Assembly (NCBI RefSeq): GCF_002078875.1
Contig: NC_034409.1
Coordinates: 15,291,111-15,355,110, forward strand
Direction of reading: 5' to 3'
DNA: 64,000 nucleotides
Source of the DNA: Numida meleagris
Lineage: Eukaryota; Chordata; Aves; Galliformes; Numididae
The notes beneath the pieces are model-generated. The model was not told the origin of the DNA, did not search any database, and saw only the letters and a list, made by a program, of their open reading frames with translations. Both the position numbers and the translations under genes were made by a program. Shown piece after piece: positions 37,714 through 48,888 of this stretch (the stretch's first letter is position 1; each line of letters starts with the position of its first letter).

Positions 37714-39046
37714 CGACCAGCTGCACAAAGTGCAGGGGACAAGGTACTTTATGGCTTCTCCCAAAACAGAGAGATGACACTGCCAAGTCCTTTCTGGCAG
37801 GTGACACTGCAAGCTAATGTGGCACCAGCCATGCTGTCTGTGAGAACACCAGCTCATGCACTGTCATCAGGTGGATTATACAGTGAGAAGTGAGCATGGC
37901 TAAAGGAGGAGGGTGGTAGCTGGTGTGTAGCCAGTGTTTTTCTTGCTGCAAATTATTTCTCTCTCAGTCCTTTAAAACTCTCTATTATTTAAACTAGCGT
38001 GTGCAAAATATTGTTTATCAAGGGGGAACATTTTCCCATCTTAAGTGCTTGGGGCTGTACTTGCCTTCTCCTACTCTACCACACTATACATTCATTTCAG
38101 CTGCTGTCTCCACTTCCACATCTGAAATTCTGCTCTGCAAAACAGAGCTCCGCATATTATGTGTGTAATCTGTACCGTTGAGTCCTAGAGGAATGTGTTT
38201 GCATTCAGTTACATTACATTGTTACGCTAGGGAACCTGTTTTACCATAAAATCCCAATCACTCGATAGAACAATCTCTTGATAGAATTACTTATTTTCCT
38301 TACTAATGGTCTCCATTACATTGTATCTGCGAAGTTTCCCAGTAAATGAGAAATGCTTTGAACAGAACTGATCCCAAACCATGCCATTACAAATGCTCTT
38401 TAGCATTATTTTCTGAGTTAAAATCTTATTAGCACGTGCTGCATTCATTTTGTATAGCGCTACTTTTTAATCAACATATCATTTGATGAGAAATTATATC
38501 AACCTCTTTAGTAAAATCTGGATAAACTACCTTGCATTGTCCCTGTTTGCTGATTTTATCAACAGAAGGAATCATTTGGTGTTATTTGTTTTCTGTGTGC
38601 TCTTTGTTGCCCATCCTCTGCAGTTGTCTTTAAAATTCACATGTTGAACCTTAGCCTAATTTAATCCCTTTGAGGCAGGGACGACTTCAGAGCTAAGGCA
38701 GAGCAGAGCACAAAGGGAATTCAGAGAATTACTAATAATAACTGTATGCTGGTTTCTTCAGCTCTCTGCTGTGATCTAGTTGTTTCACACTACTTTAGCC
38801 AGGACAGATTTTTATGTACCAAATCCAGAAAAGACTTTGACGCTAAAACTTACTTCTTGAAGTGCCTACATGGTAGGATTCTACCCCTAAAAAGAATTCT
38901 AAAGCCTGCGCTAGAAGTCTGCACTTCTGAAATGGAGCACACAGACACCTGGAAAAGACGGCTATGTAGAATCAGCTTAGAAAAAACACTCAGATCCACA
39001 TCTCACATGTCACACGGTTGTGTTGAGACATCCAGCTGCTTTCAGA

Positions 39047-39142
39047 GAGGCAAGCAGTGGCTGCGTGCTGACAGCAGGAGGCTGGACTGGATGAAATGCA
39101 GAGGTCACTTCCAACCTAAACAACCCCAAAATTCTGTGATGA
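39047..39142 (+). mobile_element. CR1 LINE 3' end fragment
   Basis: The segment contains GGAGGCTGGACTGGATGA, GGTCACTTCCAACC and AATTCTGTGATG, the diagnostic terminal segment of avian CR1. Only about 95 bp remain. It falls inside a 144-codon open frame at 38746-39180, which is therefore not a gene. Confidence 0.75.
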
Positions 39143-39667
39143 AAACAGCAGGTTACCACTCTTTGGACAGCGGAAAGTAGTGATTTCTCTGCTAAGTTAA
39201 CTGCTGTGCTGAGATGGCCTCATGACATAAAGCTATGTTTCAGATTTGTATTAGATTTAAATTTGGACACACTTATACAGCAGTAAGTAAAAAAGTTGCT
39301 GAGTTTTAAAGGTCAAATTAAGCTTTAGATAATAATGAAGAATAATGAACTGTCATCATTTAGATTCTCTGGTAGGAAGCATTCTTAATTCAAGGCTAAG
39401 TACAGATTAGGATTAGCACAGCTACGTGTCAGAATCATAGAATACTTAGGTAAAACTTTTTTTTCCTTAATTTTAAAAGGGATGGTGAGTTTTGAAGTAC
39501 GGCTCCTAACATTCCCTTGCCATACTGAGTTACTGTGGTGAGAGTGGCTTAGCGGGCAATGCTAACCCAAGGCAAGGTCTTGCAGAAGGTAAATTTGAGG
39601 TTACTGACATCATTGTGACCTTCAAGTACTTTAACAGGAAGCTTATAAACAGATGGGAGACCAACAG

Positions 39668-39962
39668 TTTTTTAACAGTCTGATAGTGATAGGACAAAGG
39701 GGAACGGTTTTAAGCTAGGAGAGGAGAGATTTAGGCTAGACGTAAAGGGGGAAATTCTTTTCATAGAGAGTGGTGAGGCCCTGGCACAGTTGCCCAGAGA
39801 AGCTGTGGGTGCCTCATTGTGGAGCTGTGGAGGCCAGGTTGGATGGGGCCCTGGGCAGCCTGAGCTGGTGGGGGACAACCAGCCCACAGCAGGGGTTGGG
39901 ACTGGGTGGGCTTTAAGGTCCCTTCCAACCCAAACCATTCTGTGACGCTATAATTCTATGAC
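39668..39962 (+). mobile_element. CR1 LINE 3' fragment
   Basis: The segment runs from GATAGTGATAGGACAAAGGGG through TTGCCCAGAGAAGCTGTGG, GGCCAGGTTGGATGGGGCC and GGTCCCTTCCAACCCAAACC to the tail ATTCTGTGACGCTATAATTC. It is a well preserved 3' end in + orientation, 5'-truncated. Confidence 0.92.
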
Positions 39963-42900
39963 TGGTACATCTTCAGAAATTACGTGTAAATAATTTACGC
40001 ATGTTAGGAACTCAAGCTTGTTCTTCATAAAGATTAATACTGAAGCATGAATAATATTATTCAGAAGGGCTTTTAAAAATAAAAACATTTTAGAATTAAA
40101 AACTTTTAAAATGTCTTGACCTTCTGAAGAGTTGTTTATGTTTCTTAGGAAATATATGAACGTGAGTAAAAGTATAGTTTGTAATTAGTCTTCTTCTAAA
40201 TGTACTGCATAACTGTGCATCTGTGCTAACTATATCATAATGAAAATCTACAGGAAAAATTTAAAGGACTAAGCACCTGAAGTTAATATTCAAAGTAAAA
40301 TATTAATTTGTACTGAAGCATCTGTTAAATTCATGAAGGTTAATTAATTCATTGTTCATTTCTGTTCTGCTGAGTTCCTATAAGGATGAATTTGACCTAC
40401 AATGTTTAATTTACTGCAATGATGTATACATCCAATAAATTTAAGAATGAATCTTTTTCTAATTTTCCTCTTAATCATACCAAGTAACATTCGTTTACAT
40501 TGTTAGAGCTTTAGAATTCACAAGCTTCATTTTCAATGTTTATAGTTAATTTCTGATACATACATCTAATACATAAATACGAAATGAGTGACAACTATTC
40601 AAATAAATTATATATAGTTTTATTTTACAGAGTTTTGAGCTTAGCTCTGAGCAAAATTAATAATGCAATCCATGTGAATATTTTAAATTTGGCCAGTTCT
40701 TTTTGCTTTGCATTTTTTCACGAAGAAGAGAAGTGTTCGTGATGTAACTGTCCCAGTCTGACAAATGCTGGTTATCCTGGCAGCTGGACAACACCTTTTT
40801 GCAGAATAGCTTTCACGCAACTCTACTACGGTTACCTAAATAGTAATAATTTTCATGGGATCCTTGCTACTGTGACTCTGGAATGTGTACTGCTGGTATC
40901 TGGCAATTGCCCCATACTAATTAGTTATTTATTTTTGGAGATGAATGTTTATTCCACAGAAAGATAAATAATGTGTATGACGTCACTTCAGGAAGAAGCA
41001 TATTTTTCCTGGAAGGCAGTCTTTCTGAAAGGAAGAGAAACAAAAGGTTCTCATTTATTGCAGATACAGAATTAGAAGGCCTGACAGTCAACAGCACAAT
41101 TCAGACTATTGTACTGTTTAATAGTTCATATTCTGTTAAGTAATAGAATCTAATTCACCTCCCTTTTGAAAAACGCTGTGCAAATTTAAATGATATTTTG
41201 AAATAGAAAACAAGTAATGGATCAGGGATCATTTGAATAATTTGTGAGCACGTACTTTGAGATAATAGAAAGGAACACGAGAAAACAGAAAGAGCAAATT
41301 AGTACTCTTCATACAGGCAAAGAAGAAATCACTCAAACTCAGAGAATTTTAAATGTAAGCTTACACATTACTTTAGTCAGGAAGACTGCAACTGCCCAAC
41401 AGCACAGTCATGAATTTTAAGCATATGGTTAAATGCATTCCTACATTAATGCCATAGCTGTTTTGGAAGATAGTCAAACTCATTACACTATTAGAGCTAC
41501 AAATTTTCAGCCTCATTAAAACCCTAATTGCTTGAACATTAGCATGAAATGAGGAAACTCTGATGGACAGTGTTTTCAAAAGTCGATCCATATGCTGTCA
41601 ACTGTTAGTTTTAGGTATTTTAATGTCATGGAAAATGATATAATTCATGGAAGATAGAGTAAACGACAATGGAAAATAAGTATTATTGTAAAAAAAATTC
41701 ATTTTGCTCATCTTATATGTTTTTTTGTTTCCATGAAAGAAAGAGAAACAACTCTTTGAAGTTCTCACTTATTTCTTTTCCTGATAATTCAGTGAGTTTC
41801 TAAAAGAAATTACTGTAAGTCACACTGTCTTTTTGACCATTCGTTAATACTACAGAATCTTTCCTAATACAATTTCTTCCCTCCCCAGGCTCCAGATGAT
41901 AGCATCCCATAGTGTGGGAGAGGTGTGAGCTTTCTGCTTCCATGTCTAACAGTGGACTATCAAATATGACAAAGAACCTTAAAGAGCTGTGAAGTTTTCC
42001 TCTATGAAAGTAGTAGGTAATGTTCTATTTATGCAAAAAATTGCATATGTTGTTTTTTTCCACCCACAGACAAAAAAAGTTTTATCTTGGGAAGAAAAGA
42101 ATCAAGAAGGGAATGAGGTAATAAATATAAAATTGCAGTAAGGCTTTCAAGATGAATTTGGGGCAGATGTTTATTGTAAGCCCAACTACATGAAAAATAG
42201 TACATGGAGGGACTTGGCAACATGCTTAAATTCCATTTATCTTTGAAAAAAATACAAACAAAAAGCACCACTTCTTTTTTCAAAATGATGAAGCAATAAA
42301 TACTACATGAGCCAGTAGGGTGGCAGGTTATTTGTAAGATTTCACTGTGTCGGTTTACAAGAAGAAATTCATGAGAGAAACTGTTAAAAAGCAATTGTCA
42401 TAAAAGTTTGGTTTTGCTTCTTGCTCTCTACGTAGAATATACACTGCTATCCTGACTGAGACCTTGCTGGAAGCAGAAATGATGTGTGAACTGATATATA
42501 ACCCAGATTATACGTTTGTGTGCGAGTATTGATAAGCAGTGGATATGAGTTACCTGGATTAGACCAGGTTATCACCATCACTGTGCACACATTTCTCTGA
42601 ATATTTGCAGGAAGGTAATAGACCAGCAGCCAGTGCTCTCTGATGAAATCTATAGCGGAGTCTATTCTCAGAGACACAATTTGTGCCAGTTTTGGCAGAG
42701 ATACTGTTGTCTTCAATGTGAGCTCAAGTCTCATCAGTAGTATTAGGAAATACATGAAGCTCTGTGCATGATTAATAAAAGGCATAACCTGACTGATGTT
42801 CTAATGTAGCAGTTTGGGTATTGCTGCTTCTGGGCTCAGAATTACTACAGGGACTTTCTGAAATTATTATTTTTTTTTTCTTTTTCTAAAAATGTCTGCA

Positions 42901-43010
42901 TTTGTCTTTAGTTCCAGTGAATAAAATAACTGGAGAACATACTGGTTAGCTGTTGAGGCTAAGTGTGCCAATTTCTTCTGAATAAGTTAATTAAGTGTTA
43001 TATACAAGTT

Positions 43011-43050
43011 ATATATACAATTGTGCAAGTATATATACAATTATGCAAGT
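43011..43050. repeat. 20-bp tandem repeat, two copies, with flanking 15-bp direct repeats
   Basis: ATATATACAATTGTGCAAGT is followed by the same unit with one change (ATTATGC). The pair is bracketed by AAGTGTTATATACAA at 42993-43007 and again at 43047-43061. The whole is a small AT-rich minisatellite-like cluster. Confidence 0.85.
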
Positions 43051-44088
43051 GTTATATACAAAGGCTTTGCCTCCAAAGTTGTGTTTCCTAATGGTGGCAG
43101 TGATTTCATGAATACTCTGGGAGCAATCTGAGGGAAAAGATGTGAGCAGAGATTAGGCAGAGAAAGAAATTATAAAGTATATTATTACTAAAAGATCTGC
43201 AGTGCTCACACATGTTTTGCAAATCCAGCTGATATTTCTTTGAAATATGAGAGGTCTAGAAGTGAGTGGGCATGGCGGGGAAGGATGGAAAAAAAGAATT
43301 CCAGTCTTTCGAGGGTAGTCTGAGAATAAAGGAAGTGACCAAAGAGGAAGAAGCAGATTTCCTCTTCTGGAGTCAAGACACTTTCAGTACTCAGCTGATC
43401 TCGTGATAAATATATCAAGGTTTCTGTTTGGCGCTGCCTGATTTTATTGAAAGGAAAGCCTCTGACAGTTATTTAGACCTCTCAAGACAAACTGCGTGCA
43501 GATGATCCTTTTGTCACTATTCTTGCTGCCACACTAAATAATGGTTGGTTTAGGAACACCTTAAATTTTCTGCTGCCATAAGATAGCGATGAGTTGTCTT
43601 TCTAGAAAAATGGCTTTAAACACATCCTTGCATGTTTCTGGCAACTTGTCCACAAACAAAATTAGTTCAGCCCATGGCTAATTTTAGGGTGTATCAGTAT
43701 ATTTTTTTAATTCAAAAAGAATTAATCAGTATGATTCCTTATCCTTTATGTTGAAATCTAAACAGTAACCTGACCTCACTGGCTACTAAAAACTAGTAAT
43801 AAAAATACTTCAAAGCAAATTAATAGAACTTGAGATGCATAGTACACACTTCACTCTGAGATGAGGTCCAGACAATGTGTTTTCTAGATATAAAATTCAT
43901 GTACAGAGAGACTTGCCTACACAGTTCCAAGTGAAGTATGTGAAATGGATTACACACCTACTCCTAGACGATTGTGAGAGTGCTTCAGAGGCCTTTGCCC
44001 TTTTGAAGAGCTTTTTAACAGACTGAAAACTGTGACAGGAACTGATGTTACTGCTATTTAACCCAGCATGTCTGTGCTAATTCTATGG

Positions 44089-44351
44089 AAGGATGCTTTC
44101 CTCAGGATGTAGAAGGAGGGAGCTTTAGATTGGATATAAGGATCAATTTATTCACAGAGAGGATGGCCAAGCACTGGAATGAGCTGCCCAAGGAGGTGAT
44201 GGATTCCCCACCCCTGCAGGTATTTAAGAGACATACAGATGAGGTGCTTAGGGACATGGTTTACTACTGGACTTGTAGTGTTACACGTATGGTTGGACTT
44301 GATGATCTTGAAGGTCCTTTCCAAACTAAATGATTCTATGGTTCTGTGATT
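44089..44351 (+). mobile_element. CR1 LINE 3' fragment
   Basis: GGATATAAGGATCAATTT, GGATGGCCAAGCACTGGAA, GAGCTGCCCAAGGAGGTGATG, TGGTTGGACTTGATGATCTT and GATTCTATGGTTCTGTGA are all in the order of the avian CR1 tail. The fragment is in + orientation and also gives a spurious 82-codon open frame. Confidence 0.9.
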
Positions 44352-47336
44352 TATAGTTTTACTGATGATGATGACCTGTCTCTTCTGGCCTTCATCAAAC
44401 TAGAAACAAGCTTGAAATAATCCAAGGAAACTTTATCTGGTGCTGAAGGTGCTGTGACAGATAGCCAGTCACTGTGAATATACTCAGCTCTGGTGTAAGT
44501 AAGTATAACACAGTAAGATAAAAGCAATGGAATCAGTCTAGAGGTAAACAAACAAATGCAGTGCTAACTTTGTCATCATCAAGAAATGGAGAAATCATTA
44601 GCTGTCTTCATAGTGATGACTCATGAACTTCCTCATGCTTATGCCATGATGATGAGGTGCTCTTTTCACTTTCAGACAGCAGGGCTGTATTTCTAAGGCT
44701 TTGTTACATAGGCCTAGATAATTTTTACTAATGAACGTGTTCTCCTTGACATCTGTGAAAGTGCAGACATGGGCCCTTAAAAAACTAGTATTTACAGTGA
44801 AATTCTTGAAGGAGTGGAGATTTCTTCCTTACACCTAACCCCTAAGTCAGACATCTCCTTTAGACTTCAGCGTTACACAAACAGAGTTTCATCAGTATTC
44901 CTATATTTAAAAACAGACTACAAAATTATGCAACTACAGAAGATAATTCACGCTGGAAGAATGATCAACATGTTGTATTACGGATGGTTTTTAAAGCCTG
45001 TGATCTGGATTCAGCCATGGTGTTTGCTGATGGTTTAATGCTAAACATCTTGTCTTTGCTCAATGGGCTAAACTGCAGTGTCAGCAAAGAAAGAGAAAGC
45101 TAAGCATAGGAATCAAAGCCAGGAAAGAAAGATGTAACAGCCCTTAAACTGCATGTCATATTAGGACATCAGCATTGTTTCAGTGCTACGTTCAGCTATC
45201 AGAAAGGACAAAGCTATACCTAAGTTCACTCCCTTATTTCACTTCTCGAAAGAAGGACTTGGACAGCAGCAAGGATAAAAGCATGGTGTTTATAGGATGT
45301 TGATCAAAAGAATTACTCAACAAATACTCGAAGAAGAACCAGGGAATACATATTTATACATATTTATCACAAACTCAGACTTACTATTTTGGTTGTTGTG
45401 CAAGTGGTATGCTAGAATGGCATGGAGTTTTGCTCCAGTAATACTGAAGCTCATTTCTAAGCTCTTCCTCATATTCTTTCACATCTGCAGAAGGAAAAAT
45501 GCCATTCTGAGTTCCTTAACTTCCTACAGAATAGCTTAAGTTGGTTTTGTGTGTGTTTTTGTTTTTAGGACTGTGAATATTAAATGATAAAACTTTTCTT
45601 GAGATGTCAAATTAAGGATCTCCAAGGCAGAATGATAAGGAAGTAGAGGGGAGTAATCAATGTTTACATCTTGTGGCATTTGGGTTCAGTTACAATGCTG
45701 AAACCTGGAAACAGCAGTGCTCTAAAGCAGTAATTCAGTGTTACACATTAGACTTATTTTGGAATCTGTAGCTTGTTCATCCTGTAATTACCTCAAGTAA
45801 GTAAGTCCCTCATTCCTAAAATTAGGTTGTGTGTATTGAAACAAGATATGTAGCTGTCTGATAATTAGCAAGGGCTGACAATAAGAAGTTTACAATTACA
45901 AAAGGGAGGAAAATGTCCTGCTTTCTGCTCCAAACTGTTCATAATCAATAATCTTATTAAAATGCCAGCACAGTATATATAACAAACAGCCCTGATGTTT
46001 CTTTTGCACTGTAGTCTGCTAACTATTTTGTATGCAAATTCCAGACAGAGTCCTAATCTGTAGACATTGTCACCAGACCTCACTGGCATTTAGGAATGGC
46101 ATTTAAAAACAAGCAAAAACAAGGTGCCTCTCTGGAATTAAAATAACGTATATTTAGCCATATTGGTGTGTATCTTCCAGCTGTCTCCTGCTTAGTTTTG
46201 AGTTTCAAACTTTCCCATAGAAATCATTCTCAGTGCTTGAGAACTATGTTCTTTCTCAAAGCAGAAACATTAGAAAGCAAAATATCTGTGCCCTGGTAAA
46301 TGCGATGAGAGAACATGGATATGTCCCCAGCAATACTGATGACATGAAGCGCCTCAGCTCTGTCATTATTATCATAGAATGCTCTATGTATGGCATCAAC
46401 TATTTCCATTTTTGTAAGCAAAATAGGACATTAAAATCAGATAACATAAAAATATAACATCATCAAAGAAAGCCTTCATTCTAACCTCATTTCCTGTCTT
46501 TAGCAGTGAACTACAGTGGCTTAGTAGGGAAAAATGTAAGGTCACGTTACACTTACATGATATACATTTAAGTTATCCAGGCCAATAGTTATATAATGTA
46601 TAGCAATATATTACATCTATATTATATCTGTTATATCTATTCATGTTTTTAAAGTTATTCATGCCTTGCCCTGTGAGCACCCCTGCTTGAGATTTTTACC
46701 GTAGATTATGAAAGAGGGAGGAACAGTATGATAAAGCTGAAAAGGAGTTTAAAGCTTTAAGAACTGTTCTTCAGCTCTTAGTCACCTAGCACCCTGTTCC
46801 TATCTGGCATTAGTCTCTCAAGGTATCAGCAATCCTTCACCCATCCCTTCACAGCACTGTATAGAAAAAGATAAGAGTGAACTAAATTTGCTTTGTTTAT
46901 TGGCAGTTTTGGCTTTCGGCTTGCTGGCATGACTGACTGCAGACACACCTGGCATACTTGTGAAAGTGTGTGGCTTTGTTTCTGCACTGAATACCTCAAA
47001 CAGGCTGATTTAAGAGGAAGTACCATGGTGATACCTGATGAGCATTACTTTGTGTTCAACAAATGGACAAGAGAAGGAAGAGGAAGAAATGAAATTCAGC
47101 TCACACATTCCTGAAATCAAAAAGGCAGATTAAGCAGGGTGTGAAATTGGAAGTTTCTGAACAGAGATGTCTGTGGTATCTTCCTTGAGTTTCTGCCACC
47201 AGCTGCGTCCTGTGAACAGGCCTGTGTTACTGCTTTCTGTGCTCACTGTTCAGTCTTTTGGCTGGGAGCTAAGAAGATGTCTGAGGTCAAGTTTTCCTTT
47301 AATTGTTTTGTGATGTACTCACAGCTGATGCCTTCT

Positions 47337-47447
47337 CTTGACACGCTCCAGGGCCTCAATGTCTTTCTTGCAGTGAGGGGCCCACAACTGAGCAAAGCAG
47401 TAGAGGTGCAGCCTCACCAGAGCTGAGTACAGAGGGAAAGCAATGTT
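47337..47447 (-). mobile_element. CR1 LINE fragment, inverted
   Basis: ACACGCTCCAGGGCCTCAATG, TCTTGCAGTGAGGGGCCCA and GCCTCACCAGAGCTGAGTACA match, in reverse, the end of CR1 ORF2. The same sequence appears in the longer inverted copy at 57253. Only about 110 bp remain. Confidence 0.88.
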
Positions 47448-48346
47448 TGTGGCTTCAGAGTAACCCTTGTCTTTTACAAATAAACACACAAAACTCCCTT
47501 GTTTCTGTGTGTAGAGTCACGAACAGCCAAGGTAGAGGACGTTTGTACAGGGTTTGGGCTGATATCTTGTGCTCTTTGACCTGCCCTATACATCGTGTAG
47601 TTGCAGAGGTTGTAGTTATATAGTCATGTTGTGTAAATATGATGTATCATCTAATTACACATGATCACATGCAGTTCTGTTGTGTAAATACAGGCAACTG
47701 CAACACAGGGGTTCCCTTGCCTGTACCTTACTCTCCCATCTGAGGTGGGGATGAGTACCACTTTCTTCCCACAGAAGTGCTATGAGTATTTGGAGCCACT
47801 TATGTACCATGAAAATGGAAGCAAATTAAACAGAAAATGATGTGAGACGGAAAGCAATGGAACTTCTATGACTACTGTGAATTATTTTAAACAGATTCGG
47901 TATGGCTGAATTAATGTTTTTTAACGAAAGACACAGGCACGAGAAGATGACATCCACATTTTAGTGTATAAAATGGCCAAGGCAGAAACACATCTTTTCC
48001 CGTAGCACCCGTTTTCCGGCAGAAACCCGGCACTTTCCCCCCGCTGGAGGAGGGCGGCGCGGGTCGCTGAGGGGCAGCGCCGGGCGGGCACGCGCCCCCT
48101 GGCGGCACGGCGCTACGAGGGAGCGGGCGTTCCTCGCCCTTCGTCTTAAGTTGGTTCGTCTTCGTGAGCCACGAGTTCGGGCTGGTGGAGGGCTAAGGCG
48201 AGCGGAGGAGTCGGCTGGGCAGGCAGAGCTCTCCCGTGCGGAGCTGCTGTGGCGCTGGCGGCGCGGTGACTCTCTCCCCGGCGGACGGGGAGGACGGGCG
48301 GCCAGCGGCTGCGGGACGGGACGGGAGCGTCGGCGCAGGCAAGAGA

Positions 48347-48354
48347 GGGGCGGG
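48347..48354 (+). promoter_or_regulatory. GC box (Sp1-type)
   Basis: GGGGCGGG, followed by further GGGCGG copies, lies about 220 bp upstream of the first possible copine ATG. It is typical of a CpG-island promoter. This is a motif match only. Confidence 0.45.
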
Positions 48355-48404
48355 CGGGCGGCGGGCAGCCGGCTCCGCTCCCTTCAGGCGGCTCCCGCTT
48401 GCGG

Positions 48405-48412
48405 TGACGTCA
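48405..48412. promoter_or_regulatory. Full CRE palindrome TGACGTCA
   Basis: A perfect 8-bp cAMP response element lies 162 bp upstream of the first in-frame ATG and 225 bp upstream of the better-context ATG. It sits inside the CpG island, a position where functional CREB/ATF sites cluster. It suggests possible cAMP or CREB control of the copine gene. Confidence 0.5.
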
Positions 48413-48573
48413 GCGCCCCGCTCCTCAGTCGGCGGTGCGGAGCGGCGCGGAGCGGGCGCGCCCGGGACTCCGCGCGCGGTCAGCGGCCGTCGCGCCGCAG
48501 AAGGGCCGCCCGGCGCCGCCTCCTCCCCTCCGTCCCTCCCTTCTGCGCTGCCGGCCGCCCTCCGCGCTGCCTC

Positions 48574-48713
48574 ATGTTCGGGTTGGAGAAGCCGCCGGGG
48601 CAGCAGAAGCTGGGCAGGAGCGGTGGGTTCCCGAACATGGCGTCCGTGGGGGATTTTAACGTGCTCAGCTCCAGCATCCCGGCCACCAAGGTGGAGCTCT
48701 CCGTGTCCTGCAG
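48574..48713 (+). CDS. CPNE8: Copine exon 1 (best match CPNE8)
   Basis: Copines are cytosolic proteins with two C2 domains and a C-terminal A domain; they bind phospholipid membranes in response to calcium. This exon gives the N-terminus and the first C2 strand, SSIPATKVELSVSC, with donor CAG|GTGAGG in phase 2. It joins exon 2 as SVSCRNLLDRDTFSKSDP, which matches CPNE8 better than CPNE5 (RNLLDKDMF) or CPNE9 (RNLLDLDTF). The preceding GDFNVLSSS resembles GDLNQLSAA of human CPNE8. Two in-frame ATGs exist: 48574 (context CTCATGT, weak) and 48637 (AACATGG, strong). I list the longer form, but the second is the more likely start and gives MASVGDFN.... The frame is also open upstream to 48151. Later exons are outside the window. 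Confidence 0.83.
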
Positions 48714-48820
48714 GTGAGGCGGCGGCGCGGAGCGGGCGGTGGGTGCGCGGCGGTCCCGGGGCGGGCAGCGGTTTCCCCTCCCGCGGAGGCACGCTGGGAG
48801 TCCGCGCCGCGGGCAGCCCC

Positions 48821-48888
48821 GGGGCCGCCGGAGCTGTGTTGCCTGCCCGGGCACGGGGCCGCCGGAGCTGTGTTGCCTGCCCGGGCAC
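48821..48888. repeat. 34-bp perfect tandem duplication in the CpG island
   Basis: The unit beginning GGGGCCGCCGGAGCTGTGTT and ending GCCCGGGCAC occurs twice in exact tandem (48821-48854 and 48855-48888). It starts about 110 bp into copine intron 1. Perfect identity suggests a recent, possibly polymorphic, duplication or an assembly slip. Confidence 0.93.

Larger units (their letters stand above)
29330..48000. other. Intergenic stretch, AT-rich, no recognised gene
   Basis: Between the glucosidase terminus and the copine promoter I recognise no exons on either strand. Contents I can name are CR1 fragments (39.05, 39.67, 44.09 and 47.34 kb) and small tandem repeats (37.69 and 43.0 kb). The longest open frame without a repeat explanation is 150 codons on the minus strand at 35929-36381, with no family resemblance. 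The part from 40.0 to 41.3 kb is especially AT-rich. Confidence 0.6.

Noticed and set aside
38746..39180. 144-codon plus-strand open frame
   Set aside because: Its last third is a CR1 3' end and the rest has no family resemblance.
47967..47973. TATAAAA as the copine TATA box
   Set aside because: It lies about 600 bp upstream of the start codon, outside the CpG island. CpG-island promoters usually lack TATA.
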